The position numbers and the translations under genes were made by a program. Source: an uncultured Actinomycetes bacterium (GTDB taxonomy: Bacteria > Actinomycetota > Thermoleophilia > Solirubrobacterales > 70-9). Taken from it: a stretch of 9,861 nt of DNA. Below are positions 6,000 through 9,861 of this stretch, one piece after another. The DNA lies in contig CAMPIP010000082.1 of NCBI GenBank assembly GCA_946886425.1, positions 1 to 9,861 on the forward strand, written 5' to 3'. Numbering within the stretch: position 1 is the first letter of the stretch; each line of letters starts with the position of its first letter. The notes below the pieces were generated by a model, which made no database searches, was not told the DNA's origin, and saw only the letters and a program-made list of their open reading frames with translations.

Positions 6000-7162
6000 G
6001 ATGAGGCCTCCTCGTTGGCGTTGGCGTGAGCGCGGGGCGGCTCGAGACCCTCCTCGATCGCGGCCTCCTCGTCGCCCTCCTCGCCCTTGATGTAGAGGTT
6101 GAATTCCTCGTTGTGCTCCTCGGCGTGCTTGTAGATCGCCTTGACCTCGTCCTGGGCACCGTCGGGAAGCTTGTGGTGGACGCCGGGGATCAGCTTCGGC
6201 AGCGAGCGCATCTTGCCCGTCTTGATGCCGCGGATCGCGGTCGGCAGCGAGCCGAGCATTTCCTTGATCGCCCGTTTGGTCGGTTTCAGCTTGCCTTTGA
6301 CGCCCGGGGCGAAGGACTCCTGGAGCAGCAGGGACTCATCGAGGGTGCCCTTCTTCTCGATGATCTTCACGAAGGCCATCTCGTGGTCGTGGCCGCTGTT
6401 GGGATCTTCGATCCCCTCTTCGCCGGCACGGCGGCGCAGGCGCATGATCTGGTCCATCGGGGCCACACCCTTCGGGCAGGCGTCGATGCAGCTGAAGCAG
6501 TGGGTGCAGTCGTAGATCCCGTGCGGGTCATTCGCAAGGTCGTGGAGCCGCTCGGTGGTCTCGGCGTCGCGCGGGTCGCCGACGAAGCGGTAGGCCTTGG
6601 CCAGCGCGGCCGGGCCGATGAAGTCGGGGTCGGCTTCCATCGAGAGGCAGGAGGAGACGCAGGCGCCGCACTGGATGCAGGCCATCGACTGGGTGATGTC
6701 GATCATCGACTCCGGCTCGACGACGTACTCGCGCTCGGGCGGCTCGCCATGCGGCAGCAGCCAGGGGGTGACGCGGCGGATCTTGGTCCAGTGGGTCGAC
6801 TCCATGTCGGTGACCAGGTCCTTGATCACCGGCATGTTCCCCATCGGCTCGATCACGATCGGGGCGTTCTCGACCTTCTCGCCGCTGGCGCTGGCTACCT
6901 TGTCCGCACGCTCTTGTGCCTCGCCGATCTGGGTCTTGCAGCCGAGCCCGGACTGGCCATTGATCTTCATCCCGCAGGAGCCGCAGATCGCGGCGCGGCA
7001 GGAGCAGCGCACGGCCAGCGAACCGTCCTCGCGGTCCTTGGCCTGCAGAAGGCTGTCGAGGACCGATAGCGAGGGCTCAAGGTCGACGTTGAACTGCTCC
7101 CAGTAGGGCCCCTCGCCGCTCTCGGGCTGGAACCGCCGGACTTTGATCGTGTACTCGGCCAT
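5996..7162 (-). CDS. sdhB: Succinate dehydrogenase iron-sulfur subunit, extended
   Basis: A 388-residue iron-sulfur subunit carrying electrons from SdhA to quinone; cytoplasmic face of the membrane. The ferredoxin-like N-domain has Cys55-x4-Cys60-x2-Cys63-x11-Cys75 for [2Fe-2S], with an additional Cys53. The C-domain has Cys162-x2-Cys165-x2-Cys168-x3-Cys172 and Cys219-x2-Cys222-x2-Cys225-x3-Cys229-Pro. Canonical SdhB lacks the equivalent of Cys222 and holds [3Fe-4S] there; the added cysteine suggests a second [4Fe-4S], as described for archaeal type E enzymes. About 150 residues follow the last cluster, against a few tens in ordinary SdhB. They are charged, ending in acidic EEGDEEAAIEEG and a polar tail. 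The segment with LPTAIRGIKTGKM resembles the HdrC C-terminal region (inference). ATG 7162 overlaps the sdhA TGA by one base (TGATG), with an AGAGGA site 7 nt upstream. Confidence 0.95.
   Translation of the reverse strand: MAEYTIKVRRFQPESGEGPYWEQFNVDLEPSLSVLDSLLQAKDREDGSLAVRCSCRAAICGSCGMKINGQSGLGCKTQIGEAQERADKVASASGEKVENAPIVIEPMGNMPVIKDLVTDMESTHWTKIRRVTPWLLPHGEPPEREYVVEPESMIDITQSMACIQCGACVSSCLSMEADPDFIGPAALAKAYRFVGDPRDAETTERLHDLANDPHGIYDCTHCFSCIDACPKGVAPMDQIMRLRRRAGEEGIEDPNSGHDHEMAFVKIIEKKGTLDESLLLQESFAPGVKGKLKPTKRAIKEMLGSLPTAIRGIKTGKMRSLPKLIPGVHHKLPDGAQDEVKAIYKHAEEHNEEFNLYIKGEEGDEEAAIEEGLEPPRAHANANEEASS
6007..6013 (-). promoter_or_regulatory. Ribosome binding site of sdhE
   Basis: GAGGAGG on the minus strand ends 7 nt before GTG 5999, inside the last codons of sdhB. 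It supports the GTG start and independent initiation in addition to coupling through the GTGA overlap. Confidence 0.75.
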
Positions 7163-8850
7163 CAGTACTTCCTCTCTTCAGGTTCCCACTGGGTGATGGT
7201 CACCTCTGAGTATGAGATCTGGGGCCCGTCGTCGCTCAACTCCAGGTCGATGTGTTTGAGCCACTCCTCGTCGTTCCGCTCCGGGAAGTCGGTGCGGTAC
7301 TGGGCGCCGCGGCTCTCCTTGCGCTCCAGGGCGCTGACACAGGTGCACTCGGCGTTGTCGAGCATGTACCCCAGCTCGATCGCTCCCAAAAGGTCCTGGT
7401 TGAAGACGCTGCCGTGGTCGTCGATGTAGGCGGTCTTGGCCTCCTCCTTGAGGCGGCGGACCGTCTCCAGCGCTTCCTGGATCCCGGCCTCGTCGCGGAA
7501 GACGGCGACTTTGCCGTCCATCGTCTGGCCCAGCTCCAGCTTGATCTCGGAGACCCGGCGGCCGGAGCCCTTCTCGCGGGAGACGATGTCGGCGATCATC
7601 GCGTCCTCGTCCTCGAGGATCTTGCGCGAGGGCGTCGAGCCGTCGATCCGCTTCGAGCGGGCGGCGGCGTCGCGGCCGGAGCGCTTGCCGAAGATCAGCG
7701 TGTCGAGCAGCGAGTTGGCGCCGAGCCGGTTGCCGCCGTGGACGGAGACGCAGGCGGTCTCGCCGGCCGAGTAGAGGCCGGGGATGTCGGTGCGGCCGTC
7801 GACGTCGGTCTTGACACCACCCATCGTGTAGTGGTTGCCCGGCTTGATGTGGATCGGTTCGCGGGTGATGTCGACGCCGGCGAAGTCGCGGCCGACGAGG
7901 ACGATCTCACGGAGCGCCTCATGGACGCGCTTTTTCGGGACCACGGTGATGTCGAGGGCGACGGTGCCGTCGGGGAAGCCGCGCCCCTCGTTGATCTCGG
8001 TCTGCTCGGCGCGGGAGACGACGTCGCGCGAGGCCAGCTCCATCTTGTTGGGCGCGTAGCGCTCCATGAACCTTTCGCCCTTGGCGTTGAGCAGGTGGGC
8101 GCCCTCGCCGCGGGCGCCCTCGGTGATCAGGAAGCCCTTGCCCGCCAGCGTCGTCGGGTGGTACTGGATCATCTCCATGTCCATCAGCTTCGCCCCGGCC
8201 CGGTAGGCCATCGCGATGCCGTCGCCGGTGCAGATCAGCGCGTTGGTGGTCGGTTTCCAGACCATCCCGTTACCGCCGGTGGCGAGGATCACGGCCTTGG
8301 CCTTGAAGAGCTCCATCGAGCCGTCGGCGACGTTGCGGGTAACGACGCCGCAGCACTCGCCGTTCTCGTCCATCGCCAGCGAGGTGCAGAACCACTCCTC
8401 GTAGCGGGCGATCTGCTCGGAGTACTTCATCAGCTGCTCGTAGAGCACGTGCATGATCGCCTGGCCGGTGATGTCGGCGACGTAGTACGTGCGGGCGGCG
8501 GAGGCGCCGCCGAAGGCACGGGTGCCGAGCTTGCCTTCCTCGTTGCGGTGGAAGGTGACCCCGAGGTGCTCGAGGTGGAGGATTTCCTCCGGGGCCTCAC
8601 GGGTCATCACTTCGATCGCGTCCTGGTCGCCCAGGTAGTCGGAGCCCTTGACGGTGTCGTAGGCGTGCGACTCCCAGGTGTCGTCCGGGTTGAGCGCCGC
8701 GTTGATGCCGCCCTGGGCGGCATTGGAGTGCGAGCGGACCGGGTGGACCTTGCTGATGATCCCGACCGATACGCCTTCCTCGGCGGCGGCGAGGGCGGCG
8801 CGCTGGCCAGCGAGGCCGGCGCCGATCACTAGAACGTCATGGGATGGCAC
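7162..8850 (-). CDS. sdhA: Succinate dehydrogenase/fumarate reductase flavoprotein subunit
   Basis: Oxidises succinate to fumarate, feeding electrons to SdhB; cytoplasmic, since it begins directly with [10 protein letters not shown] (6-15) and has no twin-arginine signal. The 562 residues include His41 in [10 protein letters not shown], the site of covalent FAD attachment in this family; QYHPTTL with His231; [10 protein letters not shown] (241-250); SRDVVSR with Arg275 matching the catalytic proton-shuttling arginine; NHYTMGG with His340; and [10 protein letters not shown] with Arg375. No catalytic residue is missing. The length is slightly below E. coli SdhA (588) and like archaeal enzymes. 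The start is GTG 8850; no earlier in-frame start gives a better N-terminus. It is the first gene of sdhABE, with overlaps of 1 and 4 bases to the next genes. The direction in vivo (succinate oxidation or fumarate reduction) cannot be read from the sequence, and quinol:fumarate reductases look similar. Confidence 0.96.
   Translation of the reverse strand: MPSHDVLVIGAGLAGQRAALAAAEEGVSVGIISKVHPVRSHSNAAQGGINAALNPDDTWESHAYDTVKGSDYLGDQDAIEVMTREAPEEILHLEHLGVTFHRNEEGKLGTRAFGGASAARTYYVADITGQAIMHVLYEQLMKYSEQIARYEEWFCTSLAMDENGECCGVVTRNVADGSMELFKAKAVILATGGNGMVWKPTTNALICTGDGIAMAYRAGAKLMDMEMIQYHPTTLAGKGFLITEGARGEGAHLLNAKGERFMERYAPNKMELASRDVVSRAEQTEINEGRGFPDGTVALDITVVPKKRVHEALREIVLVGRDFAGVDITREPIHIKPGNHYTMGGVKTDVDGRTDIPGLYSAGETACVSVHGGNRLGANSLLDTLIFGKRSGRDAAARSKRIDGSTPSRKILEDEDAMIADIVSREKGSGRRVSEIKLELGQTMDGKVAVFRDEAGIQEALETVRRLKEEAKTAYIDDHGSVFNQDLLGAIELGYMLDNAECTCVSALERKESRGAQYRTDFPERNDEEWLKHIDLELSDDGPQISYSEVTITQWEPEERKY
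7170..7175 (-). promoter_or_regulatory. Ribosome binding site of sdhB
   Basis: AGAGGA on the minus strand, within the last codons of sdhA, leaves 7 nt to ATG 7162. Together with the TGATG overlap it indicates coupled translation of sdhA and sdhB. Confidence 0.7.
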
Positions 8851-8858
8851 GGGGGCCG

Positions 8859-8866
8859 ATCCTATA
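8859..8866 (-). promoter_or_regulatory. -10-like element for the sdhABE operon
   Basis: On the minus strand TATAGGAT spans 8866-8859; either TATAGG or TAGGAT could be the -10. TAGGAT ends 8 nt before GTG 8850, so the leader would be 0-3 nt. No TTG-type -35 lies at 16-18 bp, where a 10-bp dyad sits instead. The internal AGGA could alternatively serve as a weak Shine-Dalgarno 9 nt from the GTG, so the reading is ambiguous. Confidence 0.45.
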
Positions 8867-8870
8867 GAGG

Positions 8871-8898
8871 CGAAATCCGAGCATGCAGTCGGATTTCG
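8871..8898. promoter_or_regulatory. Perfect 10-bp dyad, candidate operator for sdhA
   Basis: CGAAATCCGA (8871-8880) and TCGGATTTCG (8889-8898) are exact reverse complements separated by 8 nt containing GCATGC. The dyad occupies roughly -20 to -47 relative to the predicted sdhA transcription start, where a repressor or activator would overlap the missing -35. A dimeric regulator site fits best; a hairpin in a longer transcript is an alternative. Confidence 0.55.
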
Positions 8899-8907
8899 GT
8901 TGCGCGG

Positions 8908-8977
8908 GGGAGGGATTGGGGAAGGCCCTCTCTCGCAACAGCGGGGAGGCTCGTTCGGGCCTTCCCCAATCCCTCCC
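8908..8977. repeat. Perfect 21-bp inverted repeat with 28-nt loop
   Basis: Bases 8908-8928 pair without mismatch with 8957-8977 (arm core GGGATTGGGGAAGGCCC), and the outermost flanking bases could add a G-T pair. The loop is 8929-8956. It lies after the minus-strand peptidase gene and before sdhA. It could end peptidase transcription, but no T-run follows on the minus strand, so it may equally be a dispersed palindromic repeat. Confidence 0.7.
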
Positions 8978-9080
8978 TAGAGCCAGCGACGTCCGAGAGC
9001 GGGCACGGTGGCTCTCGATCGGCCCCCCTTAGAGCCAGTGTTTGGCGAGACGGCGCACGGTGGCCTCGGAGAGTCGGACC
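8977..9080 (-). repeat. Degenerate 52-bp tandem duplication of the peptidase 3' end
   Basis: Aligned without gaps at a 52-base offset, 8977-9028 and 9029-9080 share about 32 of 52 bases, concentrated in exact blocks TAGAGCCAG, CGAGA and GCACGGTGGC. Read on the minus strand, the outer copy gives ATV-P-A-L-G-R-R-WL-stop against ATV-R-R-L-A-K-H-WL-stop at the true C-terminus, so both copies end in Trp-Leu-stop. The outer copy is non-coding now because it lies past the TAA at 9031-9029. Confidence 0.5.
8994..9017 (-). terminator. Weak candidate hairpin after the peptidase gene
   Basis: CGAGAGC (8994-9000) and GCTCTCG (9011-9017) form a 7-bp stem with a 10-nt loop, 11 nt past the peptidase stop. 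There is no T-tract. Actinobacterial terminators often lack one, but the stem is short and also falls within the 52-bp duplication. Confidence 0.25.
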
Positions 9081-9861
9081 CCGTCCGCGACGGTGTCGAA
9101 GTTGACGTTCTCCGCCAGGTCGTGCCACCAGTGGTAGTTGGCGGGCTGTTTGAGGTCGGTGCAGCTGGCGAGGACGGCCGAGGGGTATCCCGCCGCCAGG
9201 GGCTCCAGGCCGTCGGTGCCGTTGTGGAGGCGGAGGTTGGGGAAGAGCCAGATGCCCTGGTCCTCGGCGAGGCCGTCCATCAGGGCCAGGGCTTCGGGCG
9301 GGTACTCGCGCATCTTCAGGAAGCCCTCGCCGCGCAGGACCAGTAGATGGGGCGAGCCGAGGGTCTCCAGGCAGAGGAAGAAGGTGCTCTCGCGGGGCAG
9401 CTCGTCGAAGTGGCGCTCGCCGAAGGCCTTGATCCCCTCGCTGAAGGACTCCTCGGAGCCGACCGAGAGGAGGACGACGCGGATTCCCCGCACCGGCTCC
9501 TCGCGGAGGCGCTCGGCGAGGGCGAGCAGGGCGACGACCGCGGTGCCGTTGTCGTTGGCGCCGGGGACGACGTCGCGCATGCCGATCTCCGCCATCGCCG
9601 CTGCCGAGCCGAGGCCGAGCAGGCCGCCGAGCCGCGAGAGCGGCCGCCAGCCGGTGACCGCGCCAAGCGCCGCCAGGAGCGGGCCGCCGACAACCGGGGC
9701 CATCAGCATCGGGCTGGTGTCGGTGCGCTCGATCAGGCCGAGGCGGTCGCCGATGTGGGGCAGCGCCGGGTGGAAGACCAGGCCCGAGTGGGCCGCGTCG
9801 TGGTGGGCGATGAGGACGATCGTGCGCTCGGCCTCCAGGTCCCCCACTTCGCAGACGACGT
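9029..9861 (-). CDS. M28-family zinc metallopeptidase, 5' end outside window
   Basis: The frame is open from the window edge (9861) to TAA 9031-9029. A GTG at 9847 exists, but VVCEV is encoded upstream of it in frame and extends the first beta strand, so the true start is beyond the window. Numbering from that GTG, M28 zinc-binding positions are visible: His15 and Asp17 in AHHDAAHSG, Asp99 in GANDNGT, Glu132-Glu133 in SEES (general base and ligand), Glu161 in LETLG and His239 in NYHWWHD. Such enzymes are co-catalytic two-zinc aminopeptidases or related hydrolases; the substrate cannot be told. Unusually, about 80 residues separate the first and second ligand motifs, and this insert holds hydrophobic stretches (about 47-66 and 72-86) that could be membrane-embedded. 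It precedes sdhA on the same strand, but the 178-bp structured gap argues against co-transcription. Confidence 0.85.
   Translation of the reverse strand, partial: VVCEVGDLEAERTIVLIAHHDAAHSGLVFHPALPHIGDRLGLIERTDTSPMLMAPVVGGPLLAALGAVTGWRPLSRLGGLLGLGSAAAMAEIGMRDVVPGANDNGTAVVALLALAERLREEPVRGIRVVLLSVGSEESFSEGIKAFGERHFDELPRESTFFLCLETLGSPHLLVLRGEGFLKMREYPPEALALMDGLAEDQGIWLFPNLRLHNGTDGLEPLAAGYPSAVLASCTDLKQPANYHWWHDLAENVNFDTVADGVRLSEATVRRLAKHWL

Larger units (their letters stand above)
8851..9027. repeat. 11-bp inverted repeat bounding the sdhA upstream gap
   Basis: GGGGGCCGATC at 8851-8861 touches the sdhA start codon, and its exact reverse complement GATCGGCCCCC at 9017-9027 ends one base before the peptidase stop codon. 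Together they bracket the whole intergenic region. No target-site duplication is seen outside them and no transposase is inside, so a miniature mobile element is possible but unproven. Confidence 0.4.

Noticed and set aside
5139..8832. Long plus-strand open frames (5139-6029, 6026-7069, 7252-8832) opposite the sdh operon
   Set aside because: All are low-complexity antisense readings of sdhA, sdhB and sdhE, with no recognisable motifs.
7162..8850. Periplasmic methylmenaquinol:fumarate reductase (MfrA) identity for SdhA
   Set aside because: MfrA proteins carry a twin-arginine signal; this protein starts directly at the FAD-binding strand.
8908..8977. CRISPR repeat unit or IS terminal repeat
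   Set aside because: There is one palindrome only, no repeat-spacer array, no transposase and no target duplication in the window.
8862..9128. 88-codon minus-strand frame across the peptidase-sdhA gap
   Set aside because: It overlaps the peptidase in another frame and runs through the inverted repeats; it is Arg-rich, has no motif and no credible ribosome binding site.

Overview
This is a GC-rich chromosomal segment of ordinary metabolic genes. Gene content (AidB-type acyl-CoA dehydrogenase, monofunctional LysC with two ACT domains, Asd, an SdhA-SdhB-CCG succinate dehydrogenase), strong GC bias at third codon positions and many promoter-proximal starts without a Shine-Dalgarno suggest an actinobacterium, possibly of the Solirubrobacter/Thermoleophilia group. 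That placement is inference; there is no rRNA or other marker here.

Left half, plus strand (1-5074): a promoter and a small DUF4242 protein, an AidB homologue, an unrecognised 77-residue protein, aspartate kinase (lysC) and aspartate-semialdehyde dehydrogenase (asd), which are the first two steps of the aspartate family pathway (Lys, Thr, Met, diaminopimelate). A 71-residue coiled-coil protein with a C-terminal membrane helix follows. aidB, lysC, asd and the 71-residue gene all lack a Shine-Dalgarno and have a -10-like hexamer 6-9 nt before the start codon. They therefore look like separate, leaderless or nearly leaderless transcription units rather than one operon.

Right half, minus strand (5085-9861): a tightly overlapping sdhA-sdhB-sdhE operon and, upstream of it, an M28-family metallopeptidase cut by the window edge. 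The sdh operon has a heterodisulfide-reductase-B-like (CCG) subunit where the usual haem-bearing membrane anchor genes would be, and SdhB carries an extra cysteine in its second cluster motif and a long C-terminal tail. This resembles the 'type E' succinate:quinone reductases, but no membrane subunit lies in the window.

The most unusual non-coding stretch is the 178-bp gap between the peptidase stop and the sdhA start (8851-9028). It is bounded at both gene edges by an 11-bp inverted repeat. It contains a perfect 10-bp dyad just upstream of the likely sdhA -10 element, a perfect 21-bp-stem inverted repeat, and what appears to be a decayed 52-bp tandem copy of the 3' end of the peptidase gene, including a second stop codon.

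No tRNA, rRNA, CRISPR array, transposase or phage gene was seen. No wholly new defence or biosynthetic system is evident; the points worth following are the sdhABE complex, the leaderless starts and the structured sdhA upstream region.
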